DNA from: Limnohabitans sp.
GTDB taxonomy: Bacteria; Planctomycetota; Phycisphaerae; Phycisphaerales; SM1A02
DNA length: 19,737 nucleotides
Direction of reading: 5' to 3'
Assembly: GCA_030054275.1 (NCBI GenBank)
Contig: JASGCF010000018.1
Coordinates: forward strand, 1-19,737
Shown: positions 8,901-15,414 of the stretch, in pieces
How the letters are laid out: every line of letters begins with the position of its first letter
How positions within the stretch are numbered: the first letter of the stretch is position 1
Made by a program: the position numbers and the translations under genes
The notes under the pieces: generated by a model
The model's database searches: none
Told to the model about the DNA's origin: nothing
Seen by the model: only the letters and a program-made list of their open reading frames with translations

Positions 8901-9343
8901 GGGCAAACGAGCGGCTGCGCGAGGGGATCATCCTCGATGAACAGTGCGAGTCCTGCATCTGGTGTGCGAAACGCAGCGCGCGCATCGTGGAAGGCCGCAA
9001 TCGATGCCACCAAATCTCGCGACGGGACACACGCGATGGCACTGCGCTCTGCACGCATTGCAAACAGCGCAAGCGTCACGGCTCGGGCACCATCACCACC
9101 AACCGAAACTTCTGTCTGATGACGAGCGAGCAGATTTTGGACCGCCGGGTTTGCAGCCTGTCGCGCAAAGCCCACAAGCCTTGGATGCTGTGCACTTGCC
9201 ACAAGTCCGACAGGAACCATCGACTCAAGCGCGCCTTTCAGCACCGCTTCGCACGCATCGACAAGCACAAGCCCGTCTGCCGCATGCAGATTCGTCGCCG
9301 GAGCACTGGTCGCAGAAGGAAACACGCGGGCAAGATAGTCCAA
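5957..9343 (-). CDS. Fused indolepyruvate:ferredoxin oxidoreductase-like protein lacking Fe-S and TPP motifs
   Basis: This large protein (about 1128 aa from TTG 9343) has the domain order of fused bacterial indolepyruvate ferredoxin oxidoreductases. It runs: an N-terminal pyrimidine-binding-like domain (~15-200), a transketolase-C-like domain (~255-350, from GFIAVGACERAL), a short linker, a truncated TPP-domain remnant (~455-555), a gamma-type domain starting IAGVRGGTPGAVAG (~675-790), and a long helical C-terminal part as in the family (~800-1128). What is missing is striking. There is no CxxCxxCxxxCP ferredoxin motif. The cysteine-rich middle region of the family is replaced by a short Gln/Trp-containing segment. 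The GDS/GDG...N metal-TPP motif is replaced by SRD...D. A catalytic role is therefore doubtful; a structural or altered-substrate role is inferred. The start is uncertain: no ATG lies between the divergent HAD gene and the first conserved residues. No frameshift or internal stop is present. Confidence 0.75.
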   Translation of the reverse strand: MDYLARVFPSATSAPATNLHAADGLVLVDACEAVLKGALESMVPVGLVASAQHPRLVGFARQAANPAVQNLLARHQTEVSVGGDGARAVTLALFAMRAERSAIACVPSRDLVASIAAFHDARAAFRTPDAGLALFIEDDPLAQPLVCPRRVAVDAGLPVLEPTDLSSLRDAVEQALRLSRAGTTPVAVIVHRNLLLATESIAARPNRVVATVDEFILQRKLRPVMRLSDGADLLRTARRLELNVATSLPSPGEREVVGFIAVGACERALVDVLFELQLSGRVPVLRLGLVSPIDESMLQRFVDRVQQVVVLEARPGSAANFVLAATDQLRRRGVRVPPIAFDEIPANAAGNASRVGLDDATRPSVLVRRIVHLLHAVRPSLAVATKLLGANTELESMPLPPRTDDVGVAAAMRLARQVLVEIEQELRARPEAEGDETTRKSLAIEALPPRSDTEGVTVVEFLSRDRFLCEGAETIRQAARDAFRRLIVVVQVGARDGTGSETDAARLADAATPAGSSARVQIVRADLSDRSAIRDRVLAATQHDGVTVLILDDGPPARFDTLAVERSFLERDRLGYQPQQRLVWSADTACELRPPSLAGLLDEAEEEGATPIRGSFTREDLAMRVETTEFRAVALSEQVEVVRTKPPITAYSRGAGGLVPPRPLHAEQGSFRVHIAGVRGGTPGAVAGILADAGRVMGYRVEMLASDEPCGRGRRAWCQLLWVRAREGDTRAPRTAMIPYGEADLVLGPDGVETLRALGPDPALRVASAQRTAVIANDGPLEDQLDDARLAIYAKLEHAVESCAQAARSSVDDYAALCRSNLLSERLLDVAMLGVAFQRGLLPLSLEAMEGALRRAEQSGIGRSFEAFSFGRRLEAGAVVRRSAEEREPLERLVRRLALELVRERFGGRKRANRYALSAGGMLVAFARLGGGDDVDRATRAVITALHRAIVWGGTRMMRLYERLIAGLLRADPTGDLALIAAEPLADAILVRDILYVLAMSTSLEQRRRIRERLGVRASHGDTLERRFLSRFELLAGSTRYRLDFRTSDWPAEVVRLARPLVPWSLRGDLRGQEVRAYAISLVDRAAKGFEENPAHWAMCLRRFAMLSSDGGLRSLTAAELRASVEGL

Positions 9344-9356
9344 TCCCAGTCGCTGT

Positions 9357-9385
9357 TTCGCATGATTTGTCGCTTCGCGTACGAT
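9357..9385 (+). promoter_or_regulatory. Candidate sigma70-like promoter of the HAD hydrolase gene
   Basis: TTCGCA at 9357-9362 and TACGAT at 9380-9385 each match four of six consensus positions and are separated by exactly 17 bp. The -10 ends 6 bp before GTG 9392, so a transcript would start at or next to the start codon. No Shine-Dalgarno is seen. Scores are modest, so chance cannot be excluded. Confidence 0.3.
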
Positions 9386-9391
9386 CGCGCT

Positions 9392-10270
9392 GTGCGATAT
9401 CGAATGTTTGTCACAGACCTCGACGGAACGCTGCTCGACCGCAAGGGCGAGGTCAGCCAACGAAATCTCGACGCGATCCGTCGCTTGCAAGAGAGCGGCG
9501 TCGAAGTCGTGCCCGCGACCGGGCGCGCACTTCGCGAATTCGGCCATATTCTCGATGACATCAACCACGCGGGTCACGCGATCGCTGCGGGCGGCGCACT
9601 TATTCACGACGCACGCGACGGCTCAGTCGCGCTGCGACGCGATTTGGGCGAGATCCGCATGCGCGCCATCACCCGCATCATTGGCGAGCACGAACAACTC
9701 GCCCAGTTGCTGCAAGATCACACCAAAGCTGGCGTTGATTACCTCATGGTTGGCTCGCAGCCATTTGACCCAGCCACTGCGTGGTGGCTTGAAAAACTCC
9801 CCGTTGCGTATCGGCGACTCGCGCACATCGACGAGCATCAAGACGAAGATCACACGGTACGAATTGGCGCCGTTGCGTGCGAGCGCGTACTGACCTCCAT
9901 CGTCGACCGTATTCACCGCGAGTTCGAAGGCGAGATTGCGGCGCAGTACTGGAGCGCCGTGACAGCCGAAGCAGCAACAGGTTCACCAACCCAACTGTTG
10001 GAGGTTTTCGCTGCACGGGTCAACAAATGGACCGCGATCGAAGCGTTATGTGACTTGAACGATCTCGACCCTCAATCGGTTGCCGTCGTCGGCGATGGAC
10101 TCAACGATCTGGAAATGATGCGTCATGCGCACCTCAGTATCGCGATGGCGAACGCTGACCCACGGATTGCCCAGCACGCGAAAGCGCGGGCGGGCCACCA
10201 TGATGCGGATGGCTTTGCCGACGCAGCGGAACTGGTTCTTCGCATCAACCGCGGTCAAACCACGCTGTGA
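9392..10270 (+). CDS. Cof-type HAD-superfamily hydrolase
   Basis: This protein of about 292 aa is a haloacid-dehalogenase-fold phosphatase of the Cof/YbiV type (C2 cap), probably acting on small sugar or nucleotide phosphates in the cytoplasm; the substrate is unknown. Motif I is TDLDGTLLD near the N-terminus with nucleophile and acid/base aspartates. Motif II is the Thr of ATGRAL, motif III the Lys of NKWTAIEAL, and motif IV VGDGLNDLEMM. All catalytic positions are intact. Two starts compete: GTG 9392 gives MRYRMFVTDLDGT, a complete first beta-strand, and ATG 9404 gives a very short MFVTDLDGT. I prefer GTG because of strand length and a candidate promoter immediately upstream. The gene is divergent from the oxidoreductase-like gene, with the two starts about 50 bp apart. 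Confidence 0.9.
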   Translation: MRYRMFVTDLDGTLLDRKGEVSQRNLDAIRRLQESGVEVVPATGRALREFGHILDDINHAGHAIAAGGALIHDARDGSVALRRDLGEIRMRAITRIIGEHEQLAQLLQDHTKAGVDYLMVGSQPFDPATAWWLEKLPVAYRRLAHIDEHQDEDHTVRIGAVACERVLTSIVDRIHREFEGEIAAQYWSAVTAEAATGSPTQLLEVFAARVNKWTAIEALCDLNDLDPQSVAVVGDGLNDLEMMRHAHLSIAMANADPRIAQHAKARAGHHDADGFADAAELVLRINRGQTTL

Positions 10271-10369
10271 GTGGCCGCGATCGATCCCAAGTCAGCCTCG
10301 GGTTTCGGTTATCCGCCCGGAACAGCGACGACCTCCCCCTCCATGATCGAAAATGCCGTGGAACAGGCT

Positions 10370-10399
10370 TTGGCAACGGGAGCGAAGTGGCGATAGATT
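10370..10399 (+). promoter_or_regulatory. Candidate promoter of the YfgM-like gene
   Basis: TTGGCA at 10370-10375 (five of six to the -35 consensus) and TAGATT at 10394-10399 (four of six to the -10) are 18 bp apart. The -10 ends 9 bp before ATG 10409, predicting a near-leaderless mRNA. No Shine-Dalgarno is present in GCCCCATCT. The preceding 10271-10369 stretch shows nothing else beyond a weak CGGG/CCCG pairing after the HAD stop. Confidence 0.4.
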
Positions 10400-10408
10400 G
10401 CCCCATCT

Positions 10409-11260
10409 ATGGACCCTAAGTCGACCGACAAGCGCCGCCTTCAACAGGTGCAGACGCAAGACCTTACCGAGAGCCGCATCAACGACGATTTCGTCTACTG
10501 GCTCAAGAAGAATGGCTCGAATTATCTGCTGGTTGTGCTGCTCGCCGCGTGTGCGGCACTTGGCTACAACTACTGGCAGCGAAAAAATGTTGAGAAGGCA
10601 TCCACCGCGTGGAGCGAACTCGGCCAAGCCGAGATGCCAGACTCGCTTGAGCGCGTTGCCAAAGAGCACGCGGACAATCCGCAAGTTGCCATGATCGCGT
10701 TGCTTTCCGCGGGCGACCGTCGTTTGGCGCAACTGCGAAGCGGTGAAGAAATCGCAAAGCAAGGCGATACTCCGGCGAAGTTGTTCACCGATGAGTCGCG
10801 CAAAATCTTCCAAGATGCCGCCTATGAGGATTACCTCAAGGCAGGCGAGATTGCAGTCAAACTCGCGAACGGAAACAAGCAACAAGCGATCTCGGTGTTC
10901 CTCCCGACCATTTTCGGGCGCGCTGCGATCTGCGAAAGCCGCGGCGATTTCGAAGGATCGAAGCGCCTTCTTGATGAAGCCGCGCAACTCGCTGGCGATC
11001 GCTGGCCCTCGTACGAGAAACTCGCGAAGTGGCGCGCGACTGAAACCCTCACGCTTGCAACACCCGTTGAGTTACCGCTCACGGCGCAACTCCCAACCCC
11101 CGCACCGACAACACCGGTCCAAGTGCCGACACCTGGCGACGACTTGTACGAAGCTGCCTTGAAAGAACAGGCTGCGCAGAATGCCACTGGAACAACCGAG
11201 CCTGCGCCGAGCGCAGAACCCACAGCACCGCCCGCCGCTACGCCAGGCCAAGGTGGCTAA
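10409..11260 (+). CDS. YfgM-like single-pass membrane protein with TPR-like periplasmic domain
   Basis: This 283-aa protein has a basic cytoplasmic N-terminus and one transmembrane segment around residues 40-53 (YLLVVLLAACAALGYNYW). Ahead of it is the FVYWLKKNG motif resembling the start of YfgM/TPR_21 proteins, ancillary factors of SecYEG and periplasmic chaperones in enterobacteria. Residues ~60-215 are helical with tetratricopeptide-like pairs (e.g. GRAAICESRGDFEGSKRLLDEAAQLAGD). The last ~65 residues are Pro/Thr/Ala-rich and probably disordered. There is no enzymatic motif. In YfgM-containing gammaproteobacteria the neighbour is bamB; here it lies between a HAD hydrolase and a pseudouridine synthase, so that context is absent. 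The family assignment rests on topology and the short N-terminal motif. A generic anchored TPR protein is the alternative. Confidence 0.75.
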   Translation: MDPKSTDKRRLQQVQTQDLTESRINDDFVYWLKKNGSNYLLVVLLAACAALGYNYWQRKNVEKASTAWSELGQAEMPDSLERVAKEHADNPQVAMIALLSAGDRRLAQLRSGEEIAKQGDTPAKLFTDESRKIFQDAAYEDYLKAGEIAVKLANGNKQQAISVFLPTIFGRAAICESRGDFEGSKRLLDEAAQLAGDRWPSYEKLAKWRATETLTLATPVELPLTAQLPTPAPTTPVQVPTPGDDLYEAALKEQAAQNATGTTEPAPSAEPTAPPAATPGQGG

Positions 11261-11261
11261 C

Positions 11262-11282
11262 GCGCGCAGCGGATTTGCGCGT
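11262..11282 (+). terminator. Hairpin after the YfgM-like gene
   Basis: Immediately after the TAA, CGCGCA (11263-11268) pairs perfectly with TGCGCG (11276-11281) around a 7-nt loop, with one more G-T pair outside. The following bases TCTTGCTTCC are T-rich but not a real T-tract, so this is a weak intrinsic terminator candidate. Confidence 0.35.
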
Positions 11283-11365
11283 CTTGCTTCCGCAGCCAAT
11301 CGCTTGTGCGTGACTCGGCGACAACAGAGTCCGCACCGAATCGGCTCACGACCAACCAAAGAGCC

Positions 11366-12583
11366 ATGTCTGTAAGCGCTGATCGCCCGAACGAGGATGA
11401 ACGCTCCGACGGGAGCGAGGATGTTCGCGCACGAACCGAGCGAACCGCAGCACTCCTTGGCGCGGGTGGCGCTGTGGATCGCGACGCCCTGTTTGCGATC
11501 TACGAGGAAAACGCAGCGAAAGATGATGAGTCGCCCGTCACGGTTGAGTTCGAACTCCTCAAGGATCTCGATAAGCGACTTGATCGCTACATGGTCGATC
11601 GCGTGCCGTTTCTTTCGCGCACCCAGATGCAGCGACTGATCGAAGAAGAAGCGATCACAGTCAACGGACGCGTTCCGAAGAGTTCGACCAAACTTCGTAA
11701 GGGTGACCGCATTGTTGCGACGCTTCCACCACCGCCATCGGGTGCGATTCAACCTGAGAATATTCCTCTCGATGTCTTGTACGAAGATGACTCCATCATC
11801 GTCGTGAACAAGGAAGCCGGACTCATCGTGCATCCCGCGCGCAGCCACAAGTCTGGCACTCTCGTGAACGCGCTCGCATGGCGTTTCAAGCATGTCTCAG
11901 GCGGAGAACTCTCAAAAGTTGGCGAAGAATTCGCACGACCTGGCGTTGTGCATCGGCTCGACAAGTTCACCTCTGGCGCGATCGTGAGCGCGAAGAACGA
12001 CACCGCGCATTGGCGACTCGGCAAGCAATTCGAAATGCGCCGAACAGACAAGCGCTACCTCGCGTTGGTGCATGGACATCCAGAACGCGATGTCGAAACC
12101 ATTGATCTTCCGCTGGGGAAGCACCCGACGATCAAAGAGAAGTACGCGGTCCGCCACGACGACACGGGAAAGGCGTCGCTTACGATCGCCCGAGTTCGTG
12201 AGCGATACAGCGCACCGGATGGAACGGCATACGCACTTGTTGAACTGGAATTGAAGACTGGTCGCACGCACCAGATCCGCGTGCACCTTTCGTACATCGG
12301 CCATCCCATCGTGGGCGACGACATGTATGGGGGAAGGCATGTCACCGAACGCGCACTCGGTGGCTCCAGTGACGCCATGCTGCTTGCGCGACAAGCGCTT
12401 CACGCGACGACGCTTGGATTTCGGCATCCGATGACTGAACAGCCTGTGCGTTTCACAGCGCCCTTGGCGAAAGACATTCGGCGTGCTGTCGATCTCCTGC
12501 GTGCGGCGACCGCTGCACAGCATCAAACGCCTTCCGTAGACGCAGCTGGTGCGACGATTGACCTGTCTATCGTGTGTCCCTGA
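11366..12583 (+). CDS. RluD-family 23S rRNA pseudouridine synthase
   Basis: This 405-aa pseudouridine synthase of the RluA/RluD family isomerises uridines in 23S rRNA; which uridines cannot be told. An acidic, poorly conserved N-terminal extension (~1-58) is followed by an S4 RNA-binding domain (~62-120, with RLDRYMVDRVPFLSRTQMQRLIEE and VNGRVPKSSTKLRKGD). The catalytic domain has the motif GVVHRLDKFTSG with catalytic D199. Further signatures are KRYLALVHG, RTHQIRVHL, GHPIVGDDMYG and LHATTLGFRHP. The position usually Asp or Asn in HRLDxxTSG is Phe here (HRLDKFTSG), a mild oddity outside the catalytic residue. ATG 11366 is chosen; the frame is open 20 codons further up without a better start. 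There is no clear Shine-Dalgarno. The C-terminus after about residue 385 is divergent. Confidence 0.93.
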   Translation: MSVSADRPNEDERSDGSEDVRARTERTAALLGAGGAVDRDALFAIYEENAAKDDESPVTVEFELLKDLDKRLDRYMVDRVPFLSRTQMQRLIEEEAITVNGRVPKSSTKLRKGDRIVATLPPPPSGAIQPENIPLDVLYEDDSIIVVNKEAGLIVHPARSHKSGTLVNALAWRFKHVSGGELSKVGEEFARPGVVHRLDKFTSGAIVSAKNDTAHWRLGKQFEMRRTDKRYLALVHGHPERDVETIDLPLGKHPTIKEKYAVRHDDTGKASLTIARVRERYSAPDGTAYALVELELKTGRTHQIRVHLSYIGHPIVGDDMYGGRHVTERALGGSSDAMLLARQALHATTLGFRHPMTEQPVRFTAPLAKDIRRAVDLLRAATAAQHQTPSVDAAGATIDLSIVCP

Positions 12584-12594
12584 ATCGCAACAGA

Positions 12595-12623
12595 TTGGGA
12601 AACTCGCGCGCGAGAGTTACACT
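12595..12623 (+). promoter_or_regulatory. Candidate pullulanase promoter with a 12-bp palindrome in its spacer
   Basis: TTGGGA (12595-12600) and TACACT (12618-12623) are separated by exactly 17 bp. The -10 ends 9 bp before ATG 12633. The spacer holds the perfect palindrome CTCGCGCGCGAG at 12603-12614, extendable to AACTCGCG/CGCGAGAGTT with two unpaired bases. A repressor bound there would block polymerase. Alternatively, as RNA from upstream, it could act as an end-of-gene hairpin for the pseudouridine synthase, though no T-run follows. Confidence 0.35.
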
Positions 12624-12632
12624 CGACGGGCT

Positions 12633-15239
12633 ATGACGCTTCGTGTACTTCACTCCCTTGGTCGTCTCATGCTTGTCGCGATCGCCTTCGTTGCGATGGG
12701 CGTCATGTGCCGAGCATCCTGTGCACAAAACTCAGATGATTTTCCTGCACTCGCCGGGCGTCTCGCCGTGCGCGACTACGCGGTGTCGGGCCAACCCGCC
12801 CAAGCCGTCTTGGTCGTTCACTATCGGCGCGAGGGTTCCGACTACGAAGGGTGGAACATTTGGTCGTGGAGCGAGGGTGCCGATGGCGCACAAGCAAATT
12901 TCGGCGGGAAAGACGCCTTCGGACGCTACGCCATCATTCCCATCGCCGATGCATCGAAGCGTGTTGGGTTCATCATCCGCAAGGGCAATTGGGAGGCGAA
13001 AGACTTCGACCAAGATCGATTCATCAGCGTCGAGCGTGGGAAGATCTCTGAAATCTGGATTCGAAGCGGCGAGGAAGCGATCTACACCGATCCGACCCGC
13101 ATCGACACCACACTGCGCGTCGAGCGCGCATTCCTCGACAGCCCAACCAGTATCACGCTTGTCACCACAGCGCCGCTTGACGAGCAGTCACGCCGTGCAC
13201 TGGTCATCAAACACGCGCAGGACGAACGTCGTGCACCGAAGGTCAAGTCGGTGCGCGCTGCGCAGCAGAGTGGCGGGAAAGCCATTACGGAAATCACGCT
13301 TGTACGGGCAGTGTCTCCAGAAGACGTTGCCCAACTTGTGCTCGGCTGGACTGGTGGGCAACTCGCGAACACGCCCGCTCAACGCGTCATCGCTCGCGAC
13401 GTGCTCGACGCTCCCCTCTTCACGCCATTGGAGACCACCTTCGGCGCGTTCATTGCGAACGGTACGACCACCTTCACGACATGGTCACCGGTCTCCGACA
13501 CCGTTGACGTGCTGCTCTACGAGGGAAATGCTGAGTCGCCAACGCAAGTCATTCCGCTCGCACGCGGGCAAAAGGGCGTTTGGAAAGCAACCGTTGCGGC
13601 AGATCTCCACGGCACTCCGTACCGCTACCGCTTTACTGGATACGGCGAGGTTCGTGAAGCACCCGACATGCACGGATTCGCGGCAAACAGCGACAGTTCG
13701 CGTACGGTGATCGTTGATCTCGCGCGCGTTGAGCCGGACGAATTTCAAACCCAAGCAGAACCGCGCATCGCACGCGCAACCGATGAGGTGATGTACGAAG
13801 TTCATGTGCGCGACTATTCGATGCGCGATTTGCGTGCGCCCGAAAAAGTGCGCGGCACATATCTCGGGCTCACGCATCGCGCTGCAGCAGAGAACGGGCA
13901 AGTCTCGAGTGGCATTGATCACTTGCAAGAACTTGGCATCACCGCAGTGCACTTACTTCCCGTGCATGATTTCACGGCCAAAGTCGACGAGTACAACTGG
14001 GGGTATTGGACGACTTTGTTCAATGTTCCCGAGTCGAATTACGCGACAAATCCTGCCGATCCGTTCTCTGCCATTCGTGATTTGCGCACGGCGGTCACAC
14101 GACTGCACGCCGCCAACATTCGCGTGATTCTTGATGTGGTGTACAACCACACATCGGATGCTGGACCGAACTCGCCGTTTGGCGCGGCTGTGCCCGCGTA
14201 CTTTTTCCGCACCACGCGTGATGGCCGCTTGACCAACGATTCTGGAACAGGCAATGGCTTCGCGGACGAGCGTCCGATGGCGCGAAAGTTCATCGTCGAT
14301 AGCCTCGAACACTGGTTGCGCAACTACCGCGTCGATGGATTTCGTTTCGATTTGCTGGGTTGCCACTCGAAAGACACGGTGCGCGCGATTTGTGAGCGCG
14401 TGAAGAACATTCGCCCAGATGCAACGCTCTATGGCGAACCTTGGACTGGTGGCGGCCCGACCAACTTCGGAAAGGGTGCGCAAAAAGGCCTTCCCATTGC
14501 TGTATTCAACGATCATCTGCGCAACGCGATCCGTGGTGATCTCGACGGAACGACCATCGGATTCGCGACCGGTGAAGGCGGCGATGTGGCAGCGATCAAG
14601 CGCGGCGTTGCGGGTGCGATCGATGATTTCACGCAGGAACCAACCGAAACGATCAATTACGCAAGTGCGCACGACAATCTTATTCTTTGGGACAAAATCG
14701 TGAAGACGCAGCCAAGCGCTTCGGACGCAACGCGTCGCGCCATGCAGAAACTTGCGCTTGGGATCGTGCTTACGAGTCAGGGCATCCCGTTCATTCACGG
14801 CGGTTGTGATTTCGCGCGTACCAAACTCGGCAATCACAACTCGTACAACGCGGGCGATGACATCAACGACTTCGGGTGGCGACGCAAGTCGGATTACCGC
14901 GACATCTTCGAGTACACGGCTGGCCTCATACAACTCCGCCGCGAACATCCCGCGTTTCGCATGGCAGACGATGCAGCGGTGCGCCGCGCACTTCGATTTG
15001 TAGAGACAGATCGCGCAGTCGCGTTCACGCTTGACGGACGCGTGACAAATGATCCTTGGGCCCGCATTTTCATTGCGTACAACGATGAACCGATGCCACT
15101 GAAAGTGACACTGCCAACGGGCAGTTGGACCGTTGTTGTTGATGCTGAAAGCGCAGGAACGAAGCCACTCCACCAACGCCAAGGCGCAGTGACACTTGCG
15201 CCTTACAGCGTGTTCGTTGCGCATCAAGGTGATCGCTGA
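12633..15239 (+). CDS. pulA: Secreted type I pullulanase (GH13_14)
   Basis: This 868-aa debranching enzyme hydrolyses alpha-1,6 links of pullulan, starch or glycogen. A signal peptide occupies residues 1-31 (hydrophobic LMLVAIAFVAMGVM, probable cleavage after SCA at 31), so it is exported. There is no lipobox. Next come a CBM41/PUD-type starch-binding domain (~45-130, with VVHYRREGSDYEGWNIWSW), a linker domain, a CBM48-like domain (~285-355, TTFTTWSP...VDVLLYEG) and the GH13 barrel. Region I is DVVYNHT, region II GFRFDLLG with nucleophile D573, region III YGEPW with acid/base E602, and region IV INYASAHDN with D681. The type I signature YNWGYDP reads YNWGYW here. ATG 12633 is chosen because it starts the signal peptide; the frame is open slightly further upstream into the preceding gene. 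No maltodextrin transport genes are adjacent. Confidence 0.93.
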   Translation: MTLRVLHSLGRLMLVAIAFVAMGVMCRASCAQNSDDFPALAGRLAVRDYAVSGQPAQAVLVVHYRREGSDYEGWNIWSWSEGADGAQANFGGKDAFGRYAIIPIADASKRVGFIIRKGNWEAKDFDQDRFISVERGKISEIWIRSGEEAIYTDPTRIDTTLRVERAFLDSPTSITLVTTAPLDEQSRRALVIKHAQDERRAPKVKSVRAAQQSGGKAITEITLVRAVSPEDVAQLVLGWTGGQLANTPAQRVIARDVLDAPLFTPLETTFGAFIANGTTTFTTWSPVSDTVDVLLYEGNAESPTQVIPLARGQKGVWKATVAADLHGTPYRYRFTGYGEVREAPDMHGFAANSDSSRTVIVDLARVEPDEFQTQAEPRIARATDEVMYEVHVRDYSMRDLRAPEKVRGTYLGLTHRAAAENGQVSSGIDHLQELGITAVHLLPVHDFTAKVDEYNWGYWTTLFNVPESNYATNPADPFSAIRDLRTAVTRLHAANIRVILDVVYNHTSDAGPNSPFGAAVPAYFFRTTRDGRLTNDSGTGNGFADERPMARKFIVDSLEHWLRNYRVDGFRFDLLGCHSKDTVRAICERVKNIRPDATLYGEPWTGGGPTNFGKGAQKGLPIAVFNDHLRNAIRGDLDGTTIGFATGEGGDVAAIKRGVAGAIDDFTQEPTETINYASAHDNLILWDKIVKTQPSASDATRRAMQKLALGIVLTSQGIPFIHGGCDFARTKLGNHNSYNAGDDINDFGWRRKSDYRDIFEYTAGLIQLRREHPAFRMADDAAVRRALRFVETDRAVAFTLDGRVTNDPWARIFIAYNDEPMPLKVTLPTGSWTVVVDAESAGTKPLHQRQGAVTLAPYSVFVAHQGDR

Positions 15240-15321
15240 AGCGGGTCGTCGTTCGCAAACTCGTGCGGATCGTTCCGTCGCTTGTGACAACTTCGTGATC
15301 ACCTTTTTCTTGAAGTCCGGC

Positions 15322-15357
15322 ATGTACCCCATGGGACTCCTGCTGCGATCGCCGTAA
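15322..15357 (+). other. Possible 11-codon leader ORF upstream of the histidine kinase
   Basis: ATG at 15322 opens a complete 11-codon frame, MYPMGLLLRSP, ending with TAA at 15355-15357. It sits in the 175-bp gap between the pullulanase stop and the kinase start, directly before two tandem hairpins. Only a weak GAAG lies upstream as ribosome binding site. An ORF this short occurs by chance often; it is listed because of its position. Confidence 0.15.
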
Positions 15358-15368
15358 TCTCGCCCCTT

Positions 15369-15395
15369 CACCTTGGGGTGTTGCACCTCGCGGTG
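15369..15395 (+). repeat. Tandem CACC-N4-GGTG inverted repeats in the kinase leader
   Basis: CACC-TTGG-GGTG at 15369-15380 and CACC-TCGC-GGTG at 15384-15395 are two copies of a 12-bp imperfect palindrome (consensus CACCTNGNGGTG) spaced 15 bp apart, ending 19 bp before the kinase ATG. As DNA they could be a tandem operator; as RNA, two small stem-loops next to the Shine-Dalgarno GGAG (15401-15404). The rest of 15240-15414 shows nothing clear besides the short palindromes TTGTGACAA and GTGATCAC. Confidence 0.4.
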
Positions 15396-15414
15396 GAATT
15401 GGAGATCTCCTGAT

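Noticed and set aside
12549..12632. Upstream extension of the pullulanase to GTG 12549
   Set aside because: It would overlap the pseudouridine synthase and place 28 residues before a good signal peptide that begins at ATG 12633.
15284..15303. CRP-like site around TTGTGACAACTTCGTGATCACC
   Set aside because: The half-sites TGTGA and TCAC are not separated by the required 6 bp in inverted orientation, so it does not match a CRP/FNR operator.
15276..15344. Minus-strand small basic peptide beginning MGYMPDFKKKVITKL in the gap before the kinase
   Set aside because: It looked like a small ribosomal-type protein, but I recognise no family, it has no ribosome binding site, and the frame runs into the antisense of the pullulanase without a stop.
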